Positions 14,994 through 23,944 of a stretch of DNA of 34,248 nucleotides are shown here, piece after piece; the first letter of the stretch is position 1; the number at the start of each line of letters is the position of its first letter. The position numbers and the translations under genes are program-made. The DNA is taken from positions 1-34,248 of the forward strand of contig CAJFNQ010000003.1 of NCBI GenBank assembly GCA_904394975.1, given 5' to 3'. This DNA is from Metaruminococcus_A gallistercoris (GTDB lineage Bacteria > Bacillota > Clostridia > Oscillospirales > Ruminococcaceae). The notes under the pieces are model-generated. The model was given only the letters and a program-made list of their open reading frames with translations. It did no database searches and was not told where the DNA came from.

Positions 14994-17924
14994 ATGGCGT
15001 ACCGTATTGGGCTGGATATTGGTTCCACTACCATCAAGTGTGTTGTGCTCAACAGTGAAGGGGATATTTTATACAAATCCTACGAACGACATCTGGCAAA
15101 AGTAAACGAAAAAGCGGTCGCTTTACTCGAACATATCGAACAGAACATTACTTCCGGCAGCCCGGTGCAGATTGCAATCACCGGTTCAGCGGGTCTTGGT
15201 GTTTCCCAAAACAGCGGTGTGGAATTCGTGCAGGAAGTTTATGCAACGCAGGTCTGTATGGAACAGCGTATTCCGGATGCGGACGTTGTTATCGAGCTCG
15301 GCGGGGAAGACGCGAAAATCCTGTTTCTCACCGGTGGTACGGAAGTGCGTATGAACGGCAGCTGTGCCGGCGGTACAGGTGCTTTCATTGACCAGATGGC
15401 AACTCTGCTTGGCGTGACAACTGAAGAGCTCAACGAGCTTTCCAAAAGCAGTGAAAAGATTTATACCATCGCGTCCCGCTGCGGCGTATTTGCCAAGAGT
15501 GATATTCAGCCGCTTCTCAATCAGGGAGCGCGAAAAAGTGATATTGCTGCCAGTATTTTTCAGGCGGTAGTCAATCAGACCATCGGCGGTCTTTCACAGG
15601 GCCGGGAGATTGAAGGAAAAGTTGTTTTTCTGGGTGGGCCGCTCACTTTTTTAAGCGGTTTGCGTGAGCGGTTTGTTGAGACGCTGAACCTTCGCGAAAA
15701 CGCTGTTTTCCCCGAGGATGCGCAGTATTATATCGCGCTTGGCGCCGCGTATTATGCAGGTTCTTTAAAGCCCACAGCACTCAATGATGCGATTTATAAA
15801 ATTCGCACGGCTCGTCCGGTCCGGCGGGATTCCAGCGTTAAGCCTCTGTTCGCTTCAGAAGAAGAATACAAAGCGTTTTGTGATCGCCACTCAAAAGCCT
15901 CGGTCCGTCAGCGTTCGCTGGAAGGATACACAGGCGATGCTTACCTCGGCGTAGACGCCGGTTCCACTACGACCAAACTGGTGCTGATTTCTCCGGAGGG
16001 GGATATCCTTTATCAGCGTTATACCTCAAACAGCGGGAATCCGGTGCCGATTGTCAAAGAGGCTCTGGAAGAGATTTACCGCATATCCGGCGACGGCCTG
16101 CGAATCCGCGGGGCAACGGCGACCGGTTACGGGGAAGAGCTGGTCAAGCACGCGTTCCATATTGATTACGGCGTGGTGGAAACCATTGCGCATTTTACCG
16201 CCGCGCGCTATTTTAACCCGGATGTGGATTTTATCATCGACATCGGCGGGCAGGATATCAAGTGCTTTAAGATTCGCAGTCACGCCATCGACAGTATCAT
16301 GCTTAACGAAGCCTGTTCTTCAGGATGCGGTTCATTTATTGAGACTTTTGCGCACGCGCTCGGATATACTGCCGAGGAATTTGCGAAATTCGGATTGTTC
16401 GCAGAGCACCCGGTCGACCTTGGTTCCCGTTGTACTGTGTTCATGAATTCGTCGGTCAAGCAGGCGCAGAAAGACGGCGCTACCATCGGCGACATTGCCG
16501 CAGGCCTTGCGGTCAGCGTGGTGAAAAATGCGCTGTATAAGGTCATTCGCGCGAATACAACCAAAGAGCTGGGTGAGCACATCGTTGTACAGGGCGGAAC
16601 CTTTTTGAACGATTCGGTTCTGCGCGCGTTTGAGCGGGAGGTAAAGACCGATGTGGTCCGTCCTTCCATTGCCGGACTGATGGGGGCTTACGGGGCGGCA
16701 CTGCACGCAAAATCCCGGGCGAAAGAACAGTCTTCCATCATTGGGCCGAAAGAACTTGAAGCGTTTTCTCACAAGGTTTCGGTTACCACCTGTAAGGGGT
16801 GCACCAACCACTGCAAACTTACGATTAACAGCTTTGCGGATGGAGGGCGCTATATCTCCGGAAACAAATGCGAAAAGCCTCTTGGTGTTAAAACATCGGA
16901 AGGCGGTTACAACGCATATCAATATAAATACGAATACCTGCGCAGTCTTCCTTCCAAACCGGGGCCGCGCGGGCGTCTCGGTATTCCCATGGGGCTCAAT
17001 ATGTATGAGAATCTGCCGTTCTGGCACGCGTTCTTCACAGAACTTGGGTTTGAAGTAGTACTGTCTCCGCGTACCGACCATAAACTTTACGAACTTGGTC
17101 AGCACACCATCCCGTCGGATACTGTTTGCTACCCGGCAAAGCTTCTTCACGGGCATGTGGAAGCGCTGCTTGGTATGAACGTGCAGTATATCTTCTACCC
17201 CTGCATGACCTACAATTTTGATGAAGGATTGTCCGACAATAATTACAACTGCCCGGTCGTCGCCTATTACCCGGAAGTCATCGGAGCGAATGTGCGCGGA
17301 CTTTCCGGCGTAACTTATATCAAGGATTATCTTGGACTCCACCGTCAGCATGACTTTGTGAAAAAAGCCACCGAAGTATTCAATCAATATTTCTCCGTCA
17401 CCTCAAAAGAGATTCAGAAAGCGGCGGACGCGGCGTATAAGGCATATGAGGATTACCGCGATAAACTTTACCGTTACGGAAAAGAGGTGCTTGCAGACGC
17501 CAAGAAAACCGGCAAGACCGTTATTGTTCTGGCCGGGCGCCCGTACCATATTGACCCGGAGATCAACCACGGCATTGACATGCTTGTTAAGAGTTTTGGT
17601 GTTTCGGTTCTTTCGGAAGACTGCCTGACGGTTCATTCCGCAAAGAAAAAGGCGGGTGTTCTCAACCAGTGGACTTATCACGCGCGGCTGTACGCAGCAG
17701 CGCATTATGTTGGAAAACACAAAAATCTTCAGTTGGTGCAGCTTGTATCATTCGGCTGCGGACTGGACGCCATTACGGCTGACGAGGTCCGTGAGATTTT
17801 GGAACGCTACGGCAAGCTGTATACGCAGATCAAGATTGACGAAGTAACAAATTTAGGCGCGGTCAGAATTCGTCTGCGCAGTCTGTTCGCCTACCTTGAG
17901 GCAAATGAAACGGCAAAAGATTGA
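14994..17924 (+). CDS. acyl-CoA dehydratase activase-related protein with two BcrAD/BadFG domains and a DUF2229 region (976 aa)
   Basis: A large cytoplasmic iron-sulfur ATPase-type protein of unknown substrate. Two ASKHA ATPase domains are fused: residues 1-260 (GLDIGSTTIK; Cys124 in GSCAGGTGAF and Cys163 in ASRCGVF) and about 317-575 (GVDAGSTTTK; Cys in EACSSGCGSF and SRCTVF). Both keep the Cys pair that in HgdC-type activators holds a cluster at the dimer interface. From about 590 a DUF2229/COG3580-like region begins with Cys600, Cys603 and Cys607. In many clostridia this and the next gene are one chain of about 1400 aa; here they are two genes 17 nt apart. GGGAGG lies 6 nt before the ATG. 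The family relates to ATP-driven electron transfer to 2-hydroxyacyl-CoA dehydratases, but no CoA enzyme genes are adjacent. Confidence 0.88.
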   Translation: MAYRIGLDIGSTTIKCVVLNSEGDILYKSYERHLAKVNEKAVALLEHIEQNITSGSPVQIAITGSAGLGVSQNSGVEFVQEVYATQVCMEQRIPDADVVIELGGEDAKILFLTGGTEVRMNGSCAGGTGAFIDQMATLLGVTTEELNELSKSSEKIYTIASRCGVFAKSDIQPLLNQGARKSDIAASIFQAVVNQTIGGLSQGREIEGKVVFLGGPLTFLSGLRERFVETLNLRENAVFPEDAQYYIALGAAYYAGSLKPTALNDAIYKIRTARPVRRDSSVKPLFASEEEYKAFCDRHSKASVRQRSLEGYTGDAYLGVDAGSTTTKLVLISPEGDILYQRYTSNSGNPVPIVKEALEEIYRISGDGLRIRGATATGYGEELVKHAFHIDYGVVETIAHFTAARYFNPDVDFIIDIGGQDIKCFKIRSHAIDSIMLNEACSSGCGSFIETFAHALGYTAEEFAKFGLFAEHPVDLGSRCTVFMNSSVKQAQKDGATIGDIAAGLAVSVVKNALYKVIRANTTKELGEHIVVQGGTFLNDSVLRAFEREVKTDVVRPSIAGLMGAYGAALHAKSRAKEQSSIIGPKELEAFSHKVSVTTCKGCTNHCKLTINSFADGGRYISGNKCEKPLGVKTSEGGYNAYQYKYEYLRSLPSKPGPRGRLGIPMGLNMYENLPFWHAFFTELGFEVVLSPRTDHKLYELGQHTIPSDTVCYPAKLLHGHVEALLGMNVQYIFYPCMTYNFDEGLSDNNYNCPVVAYYPEVIGANVRGLSGVTYIKDYLGLHRQHDFVKKATEVFNQYFSVTSKEIQKAADAAYKAYEDYRDKLYRYGKEVLADAKKTGKTVIVLAGRPYHIDPEINHGIDMLVKSFGVSVLSEDCLTVHSAKKKAGVLNQWTYHARLYAAAHYVGKHKNLQLVQLVSFGCGLDAITADEVREILERYGKLYTQIKIDEVTNLGAVRIRLRSLFAYLEANETAKD

Positions 17925-17941
17925 GAAAGTGAGGCGATTTT

Positions 17942-19330
17942 TTGGCAGAACTTAAATACGATAAAAGCGGCCGCCTGCTGTTTACCAAAGAGATGAAGCA
18001 GGAATATCAAATTTTAATGCCGCAGATGCTGCCCATTCATTTTGAACTCATCAAAAATGTTTTGCGGCTGCATGGTTATAACGTAAAACTTTTGACCAGT
18101 ACTGACAGCGAGGCGATTCGTCTTCAGGGACTGGAAAATGTACATAATGACACCTGCTATCCTGCGCTCCTTGTCATCGGGCAGATGCTGGACGCGCTCA
18201 AAAGCGGGGAATATGACCTGAATAAAACAGCGCTGGTAATCACCCAGACAGGCGGCGGATGCCGTGCGTCCAACTACATCCATCTGTTGCGGAAAGCGCT
18301 CCGCCGCTCCGGAATGGAGCAGGTGCCGGTCATCAGCGTTAATCTGTCCGGATTGGAAAAAAATCCTGGCTTCAAGTGGTCATTCCGTTTGATTCGGGAG
18401 CTGGTTGCAAGCGCCATGTATGGGGATATTCTTATGCTGCTGCGCAATCAGGTCCGTCCGTATGAGGTCACAGAGGGTGACGCACAGCGGCTGACCGATG
18501 AATGGGTGCTTCGCCTGTCGGAAGAATTTAAAAACGGCCGCGGTTTGAAGCAGAAAGAAATGGTCGTGCATTTTAACAATATCGTAAAAGATTTTGCGAA
18601 GCTTCCGGTCAACCGCACGGAAAAGGTCAAAGTTGGTATCGTGGGGGAGATTTACATCAAATATTCTCCTCTTGGGAACAACAATCTGGAAGAGTTTCTT
18701 CTTTCAGAGGGAGCGGAAGTTTTTGTTCCTGGCTTGATGGATTTCATTATTTTTAAAATCGATAACCGAATTGAGGACTACCGTTTGTACGGCGGAAAAC
18801 GCCCGGTGCGCTTTTTTGCCTCCAAGCTGATGAAATACGTTCTTCATTGTCAGCGCCTCATGCTGGACGCCGTGCGGACCGAACCATCCTTTTATGTGCC
18901 GGGCGGCTATGAACACCTGAAAGCGCTTGTCAACGGGTACATCGGTTACGGCGCAAAAATGGGTGAAGGCTGGCTTTTGACAGCTGAGATGCTGGAACTT
19001 ATTGCCGACGGTGTGGGAAACATTGTTTGCGCGCAGCCGTTTGGTTGTCTGCCAAATCATGTCGTCGGAAAAGGCATGGTTCGCAGCATCAAAACCAAGC
19101 ATCCGGAAGCGAATATTGTGGCGATCGATTACGACCCAGGCGCTACCAAGGTCAACCAGGAAAATCGCATTAAGCTCATGCTGGCGGTCGCCCGTTCCAA
19201 AATGGAAAAAGAGCATGCCAGCATGGCGGAAGACTGGGAAAATACCCCGCTGGTGCAGGATCCTCATCTTTCCGAATTGGGAGAAAAGGCAGCGCAAAAC
19301 AGGGAGCAGGAGAAAACGCCTGCACTTTAA
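17942..19330 (+). CDS. 2-hydroxyacyl-CoA dehydratase-like protein, COG3581 type (462 aa)
   Basis: The C-terminal partner of the activase above: a HgdB-fold protein expected to bind an iron-sulfur cluster and to receive electrons from the ATPase part. Cys residues occur in HNDTCYPALLV, in TGGGCRASNY and in VCAQPFGCLPNHVV, which are the likely cluster ligands. The start is TTG at 17942, with GAGG seven nt upstream; no closer ATG has such a site. The gap to the upstream gene is 17 nt, so they are cotranscribed. There is no signal peptide. The C-terminus is charged. The reaction is not known; the pair could reduce or dehydrate a small molecule, like the double-cubane reductases, but that is inference. 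Confidence 0.85.
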   Translation: MAELKYDKSGRLLFTKEMKQEYQILMPQMLPIHFELIKNVLRLHGYNVKLLTSTDSEAIRLQGLENVHNDTCYPALLVIGQMLDALKSGEYDLNKTALVITQTGGGCRASNYIHLLRKALRRSGMEQVPVISVNLSGLEKNPGFKWSFRLIRELVASAMYGDILMLLRNQVRPYEVTEGDAQRLTDEWVLRLSEEFKNGRGLKQKEMVVHFNNIVKDFAKLPVNRTEKVKVGIVGEIYIKYSPLGNNNLEEFLLSEGAEVFVPGLMDFIIFKIDNRIEDYRLYGGKRPVRFFASKLMKYVLHCQRLMLDAVRTEPSFYVPGGYEHLKALVNGYIGYGAKMGEGWLLTAEMLELIADGVGNIVCAQPFGCLPNHVVGKGMVRSIKTKHPEANIVAIDYDPGATKVNQENRIKLMLAVARSKMEKEHASMAEDWENTPLVQDPHLSELGEKAAQNREQEKTPAL

Positions 19331-19356
19331 GGCTGTTCTTTTTGTAAAAAAAGTGG

Positions 19357-19362
19357 TATAAT
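19357..19362 (+). promoter_or_regulatory. -10 box upstream of tepA
   Basis: A TATAAT with G-T-G-G before it, 54 nt upstream of the tepA start; the -35 region (GTTCTTTTT) is poor. It could be an activated or alternative-sigma promoter. No terminator is seen between the preceding gene and here. Confidence 0.4.
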
Positions 19363-19415
19363 TTTTTTCTGCGCACCCACACTATCGGTGATAATAAAAT
19401 AACCGAGGTGTGTGT

Positions 19416-20198
19416 ATGCATTATAAACAGAATACCATTGAACCAAGCCGTGAACCTGAAAACCTGCCGGAACAGGAAGAGCAGGCCTCTTTCAGCGGCG
19501 AATCCCAGGCGGATGAGATTTTTCATTCCGGTTCGGTTACGGCGAAAGGGCGGCATTTAATCCATTGCTTGACGATTATCGGTCAGGTGGAGGGCCATTT
19601 CATCCTCCCGCCTCAGAACAAAACCACCAAGTATGAGCATGTGCTTCCGCAGTTGGTGGCCATTGAGGAGTCGGAAGAGATCAAAGGCCTTCTTGTGCTG
19701 CTCAACACCGTTGGCGGTGACGTGGAAGCGGGCCTTGCCATTGCTGAGCTTATTTCCGGCATGAAAAAGCCGACCGTTTCTCTGATTTTGGGCGGAGGGC
19801 ATTCGATCGGCGTGCCGCTCGCGGTCAGCGCGAAGCACTCGTTTATTGTGCCGTCCGCTACCATGACGATCCATCCGGTGCGGATGAACGGGACCGTACT
19901 TGGCGTGCCGCAAACTCTTTCGTATTTTGAGAAGATGCAGGAGCGAATCGTCAAATTCGTGACGGCGAATTCTTCCATTACCGCCGAAACGTTTAAGCGG
20001 CTGATGATGCAGACCGGGGAACTGGTGATGGATGTCGGCACCGTTTTGGACGGTACCGCGGCAGTGGAATGCGGTTTGATTGATGAACTGGGTGATCTTT
20101 CACAGGCCATTGATTATCTGTATTCCATGATTGATGAAAATGAAAAGAAAAAACAGGATGGGGAGGAAGAAAATGTTTCACACCATTCTGAATCCTGA
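19416..20198 (+). CDS. tepA: ClpP-fold serine protease TepA-like (260 aa)
   Basis: A member of the ClpP/crotonase-fold peptidases related to B. subtilis TepA (translocation-enhancing protein), linked to the membrane and to sporulation. The nucleophile is Ser130 in GGGHSIGVPLA and the base His153 in MTIHPVRMNG. The first 40 residues are Glu/Gln-rich and probably disordered. GAGGTG sits 5 nt before the ATG at 19416; a GTG two codons earlier overlaps that site and is rejected. The stop overlaps the ylzJ-like gene by 26 nt. The tepA-ylzJ order with spoIIIE downstream repeats the Bacillus arrangement, here with uppP inserted. Confidence 0.9.
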   Translation: MHYKQNTIEPSREPENLPEQEEQASFSGESQADEIFHSGSVTAKGRHLIHCLTIIGQVEGHFILPPQNKTTKYEHVLPQLVAIEESEEIKGLLVLLNTVGGDVEAGLAIAELISGMKKPTVSLILGGGHSIGVPLAVSAKHSFIVPSATMTIHPVRMNGTVLGVPQTLSYFEKMQERIVKFVTANSSITAETFKRLMMQTGELVMDVGTVLDGTAAVECGLIDELGDLSQAIDYLYSMIDENEKKKQDGEEENVSHHSES

Positions 20199-20379
20199 CG
20201 AAGTATTCGCCGTTTTCCCGGACGGTGAATCGGTTGCGCAGGGAGAGATTATCTGCCGTGGTGGGCGTATTTTTGAAGGAACGAAATCAAACGGAAGGTT
20301 TGTGATCGGCCGTATGATTTCTACAGATCCTATGGATTATCTGGACCCACGGTATTTTCCGGGAAAATCAATTTTTTGA
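20173..20379 (+). CDS. YlzJ-like protein (68 aa)
   Basis: A small conserved Firmicute protein of unknown function, normally encoded directly after tepA. It begins MFHTILNPDEVF and has the family's C-terminal YLDPRYFPG. GGGGAGG lies 6 nt before the ATG at 20173, inside the end of tepA. Translational coupling is likely. Confidence 0.85.
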   Translation: MFHTILNPDEVFAVFPDGESVAQGEIICRGGRIFEGTKSNGRFVIGRMISTDPMDYLDPRYFPGKSIF

Positions 20380-20426
20380 CCATCTGCCAACAGGCAAATT
20401 TATTGACAGAATAGGATGAAACGAAA

Positions 20427-21302
20427 ATGGGTATTTGGGACTCTATTATTCAGGCAATCGTACAGGGGCTGACCGAATTTCTGCCGGTTTCCAGTTCCGG
20501 GCACCTGTCACTTGCGCAGCACTTTATGGGTGTGAGCGGCGATTCGGCGGTTCTTTTTACAGTTGTACTCCATTTGGGTACCCTTCTTGCGGTATTTGTA
20601 GCTTATTACAAAACGATTTGGGATCTGGTGCTTGAAATCGGCCGGTCGGTCCGTGACATTTTTACCGGAAAGTTTCATTTTAAAGAGATGTCTGAAACCC
20701 GTCGGCTTCTTGTTATGCTCATTGTTGCCACGCTTCCTTTGGGCTTGTTTTACTTTATCAAAGACCCAATCGTCGGTATTTCGTCTGACGACAGCATTTT
20801 AATTGAGGGCTTCTGCTTCTTATATACCGGCGTCATCCTGTTCTTGTCTGACCGCTTCAGCAGCCGTGGCAGAAAGCAGGTTAAAGATATTAAAGCAAAA
20901 GACGCGCTTGTTATCGGTGTGTTTCAGGGAGTCGCTCTGCTTCCGGGCGTTTCCCGTTCCGGTTCCACCATTGCCGGTGGATTGTTCCGCGGGCTTACCC
21001 GCGCGACTGCGGTAAAATTTTCGTTTATCATGTCCATTCCTCCCATCTTGGCGGGTGCGTTGACTGAACTGATGGATTATGACAGTTCTGTTGCCAGTGT
21101 TGAACCGCTTTCGTTGATCGTAGGCTTCTTTGTTGCTGCGGTTGTCGGCTTTTTGGCGATCAAAATGGTTCGCTGGCTTGTCAAAACCGATAAATTCCGT
21201 ATTTTTGCCTACTATACGCTGGCGCTTGGCGTAGTTGTTATTATCATTAGCATTATTGAAGCGGTAAACGGCTGCAACATCACCCAGCTGTTTGTCGCTT
21301 AA
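20427..21302 (+). CDS. uppP: undecaprenyl-diphosphatase UppP/BacA (291 aa)
   Basis: An integral membrane enzyme that recycles undecaprenyl pyrophosphate to the monophosphate for cell wall synthesis; overexpression in other bacteria gives bacitracin resistance. The two signature loops are present: QGLTEFLPVSSSGHL near residue 13 and PGVSRSGST near residue 175. About eight transmembrane segments cover the chain. The length is slightly above the usual 265-280. It lies 47 nt after the ylzJ-like gene and 30 nt before ftsK, so it is probably part of the same transcription unit. AGGA is about 11 nt upstream of the ATG. Confidence 0.95.
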   Translation: MGIWDSIIQAIVQGLTEFLPVSSSGHLSLAQHFMGVSGDSAVLFTVVLHLGTLLAVFVAYYKTIWDLVLEIGRSVRDIFTGKFHFKEMSETRRLLVMLIVATLPLGLFYFIKDPIVGISSDDSILIEGFCFLYTGVILFLSDRFSSRGRKQVKDIKAKDALVIGVFQGVALLPGVSRSGSTIAGGLFRGLTRATAVKFSFIMSIPPILAGALTELMDYDSSVASVEPLSLIVGFFVAAVVGFLAIKMVRWLVKTDKFRIFAYYTLALGVVVIIISIIEAVNGCNITQLFVA

Positions 21303-21332
21303 CATTGAATGATTGTAAAAGAAGGAGAGAAC

Positions 21333-23885
21333 ATGGCAGCGAAATCTTCCGGTAAAAGGAAAACGACCGGCAAAACTGCCGCAAAACGGGGCCGTCCGGC
21401 TTCCCGTCAAACCAAAAAAGCCGAAAAGCGGTCCAACCAGGTCACAGCAATTGTTTATTTTGCACTTGGTGTTCTGGTGTTCTTTTTGAGCATCATAGAC
21501 GGTGAAAACGTCTGGGGCGTTTGTCATGATGTTCTGTTTGGCTTGTTTGGCTTTACAGGATATATCATTGCACCGCTTTTCATTTACATAGCGATCTGCG
21601 CTTCGACCGACCGGCCAATCGGTGCGGTCAAACACAAAATTTGGCAAACCTTTTTGTTGCTTGTTTTGTTTTCTTCCCTTTTGCAGATTCTTTGCGTTGG
21701 CTCAGTTCCAGGGGATGGGTTTATTGACAAGTGGGTCGGCCTTTATGAAGATGGTGTGGCACTGCGCGGCGGTGGTATTGTTTCCGGTTTTATCGGCTGG
21801 CCTTTGCTTGCTGCCTGTGGGCAGACAGGTGCCGGTATCATTACCGGGTTGCTGATCTTCGTATTTTTAATGATTCTCACCGGCACTACACTGCATGGAC
21901 TTTTGAGCGGTGTGGCAACACCGGTCAGAAAGATGAAAGAGGATTATGCGGAGCGGGTCGAACAGAAAGAATTGGCACGCGCTGAGCGAAGCGCCGCGCG
22001 GTTTGACATTGATGTTGATCTTGGCCCTGCTGCCAAGCCGCTCGATGGGGAGCCAATCTCGGTCCCGGATTTTTCCGCAACCGAGCCGAAGCCGGAAAAG
22101 AAGAAAAGACGGCGCTCCCGCATTGATATTCCGTTGGATGATGCTCCTCAACAGCAGCCTGCCGAAGAAAAGAAACCGTTTACCGTACACATCCCCGGTT
22201 TGGATGATGATGACCTTCCCGTCGGCGAGCTTGCCGCCAGTGCGGCAGATGTAAAAAACGCAGCGGAACATACAGCGGCACAGCCTTGCAAATCTTCTGA
22301 ACCGCAGGCGGCCGCGCCTCAGCCTGTAAACGAACCGATTGCTGCTGAAAAAATGCTGGTTCCGGATGCTGATTCTCAGCTCCATTTTGATACGAAAGAA
22401 GAGCCGGAAACCTATGTTTTTCCGCCAATCAGTCTATTGCGCGCTCCGAAGGCGGGTGCGAATGTGGATGCAAGTGCGGAGCTGAAAGCAAATGCGGAGC
22501 GGCTTGTGGATACGCTGAAAAGCTTCGGTGTCCAGACTCGTGTCATCAATGTCAGCCGCGGCCCGGCTGTGACCCGTTACGAACTTCAGCCGTCCGCCGG
22601 TGTAAAAATCAGCCGTATTACAGGCCTTGCGGATGATATCGCGCTGAATCTTGCGGCTGCGGGCGTGCGCATTGAGGCGCCAATCCCGAATAAGCCCGCT
22701 GTCGGCATTGAGGTGCCGAATAAGATCATTGATGTTGTCACCATGCGTGAAATCATCGATACGGATAAATTTTACGATGCGAAGTCCAAGCTTACTGTTG
22801 CCCTTGGCCGGGATATTGCGGGCAATGTGACTCTTGCCGATCTTGCCAAAATGCCGCATCTGCTGATCGCGGGTTCTACCGGTTCCGGTAAGTCGGTTTG
22901 TATCAACTCAATCATTATCAGCCTGTTGTATAAGGCGAAGCCGGATGAAGTCCGCCTGTTGATGATCGACCCGAAGGTAGTCGAACTTGGCGTGTACAAC
23001 GGCATTCCGCATCTGCTCGTTCCGGTCGTGACCGACCCGCGTAAGGCGGCGGGCGCTCTTGGCTGGGCGGTAACGGAAATGCTCAAACGGTACAAGCTGT
23101 TTGCGGATAATTCGGTTCGTGACCTGGAAGGTTACAACAGCATTGCCGAAAATTCAGATGAACTTGAAAAACTGCCGCAGATCGTCATTATCATTGACGA
23201 GCTTGCCGACCTGATGATGGCGGCTCCCAATGAGGTGGAAGATTCCATCTGCCGTCTGGCACAGATGGCACGCGCCGCCGGTATGCATCTTATCATCGCC
23301 ACCCAGCGTCCGTCGGTGGATGTTATCACTGGTCTTATTAAAGCGAATATTCCAAGCCGTATTGCCTTTGCGGTCAGTTCGCAGGTAGATTCCCGTACTA
23401 TCCTGGATGGAAGCGGCGCGGAAAAACTGCTTGGTCGGGGCGATATGCTGTTTTATCCGGTCGGATTTCCAAAACCTTTGCGCGTACAAGGTTGCTTTGT
23501 AACTGAAAAAGAAGTGGAACAGGTCGTTGGATTTGTTAAGCATAAAGAAACGACCGAGTATGACCAGAAGGTCATTGACGAGATTGAAAAACAGGCGGTC
23601 GCTGAGAAAGAAAGCGGCGGTTCCGGCGGAGGCGGATTCGACGAGAAGGATGATATGCTGTCTGCAGCGATCGAATGTGTGATTGAAGCGGGACAGGCTT
23701 CGACTTCTTACCTGCAGCGCAGATTGAAGCTTGGCTATGCGCGTGCGGCACGTCTGATTGATGAAATGGAAGAGATGGGCATTGTCGGCCCGTTTGAGGG
23801 AAGTAAGCCGCGGCAGGTACTCATGACCCGTCAGCAGTGGCTGGAACGCAATATGAACAGGGACGAGGCCCAGTCGGAAGAATAG
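21333..23885 (+). CDS. ftsK: FtsK/SpoIIIE family DNA translocase (850 aa)
   Basis: A membrane-anchored hexameric motor that pumps DNA through the division or sporulation septum. After a basic N-terminus (residues 1-35) there are about four transmembrane segments (35-180). A Pro/Glu-rich linker (about 195-365) follows, then the motor with Walker A GSTGSGKS at 514-521 and Walker B IVIIIDELADL near 615. A C-terminal gamma winged helix (about 770-840, STSYLQRRLKLGYARAARL) recognises polarity sites. AAGGAGA precedes the ATG at 21333; an upstream in-frame ATG at 21309 lacks a site. Because tepA and the ylzJ-like gene precede it, it is the SpoIIIE-position gene, but a second FtsK may exist elsewhere. 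Confidence 0.94.
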   Translation: MAAKSSGKRKTTGKTAAKRGRPASRQTKKAEKRSNQVTAIVYFALGVLVFFLSIIDGENVWGVCHDVLFGLFGFTGYIIAPLFIYIAICASTDRPIGAVKHKIWQTFLLLVLFSSLLQILCVGSVPGDGFIDKWVGLYEDGVALRGGGIVSGFIGWPLLAACGQTGAGIITGLLIFVFLMILTGTTLHGLLSGVATPVRKMKEDYAERVEQKELARAERSAARFDIDVDLGPAAKPLDGEPISVPDFSATEPKPEKKKRRRSRIDIPLDDAPQQQPAEEKKPFTVHIPGLDDDDLPVGELAASAADVKNAAEHTAAQPCKSSEPQAAAPQPVNEPIAAEKMLVPDADSQLHFDTKEEPETYVFPPISLLRAPKAGANVDASAELKANAERLVDTLKSFGVQTRVINVSRGPAVTRYELQPSAGVKISRITGLADDIALNLAAAGVRIEAPIPNKPAVGIEVPNKIIDVVTMREIIDTDKFYDAKSKLTVALGRDIAGNVTLADLAKMPHLLIAGSTGSGKSVCINSIIISLLYKAKPDEVRLLMIDPKVVELGVYNGIPHLLVPVVTDPRKAAGALGWAVTEMLKRYKLFADNSVRDLEGYNSIAENSDELEKLPQIVIIIDELADLMMAAPNEVEDSICRLAQMARAAGMHLIIATQRPSVDVITGLIKANIPSRIAFAVSSQVDSRTILDGSGAEKLLGRGDMLFYPVGFPKPLRVQGCFVTEKEVEQVVGFVKHKETTEYDQKVIDEIEKQAVAEKESGGSGGGGFDEKDDMLSAAIECVIEAGQASTSYLQRRLKLGYARAARLIDEMEEMGIVGPFEGSKPRQVLMTRQQWLERNMNRDEAQSEE

Positions 23886-23902
23886 TTCACCGGGCTTTGG
23901 AA

Positions 23903-23930
23903 ACGGCGCCGGGCGGCGCCGTGTTCTGTT
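23903..23930 (+). terminator. GC-rich hairpin between ftsK and the radical SAM gene
   Basis: ACGGCGCC (23903-23910) pairs perfectly with GGCGCCGT (23915-23922), 4-nt loop, followed by GTTCTGTTT. This is a weak or partial terminator that may attenuate read-through. Confidence 0.45.
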
Positions 23931-23944
23931 TAGGAGGTTTTTTT

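Noticed and set aside
16332..17387. Open frame of 351 codons on the minus strand
   Set aside because: Antisense to the activase gene, no start signal; a by-product of the codon bias of the real gene.
20820..21647. Open frame of 275 codons on the minus strand
   Set aside because: Antisense across uppP and the start of ftsK, both with unmistakable motifs; composition unlike a protein.
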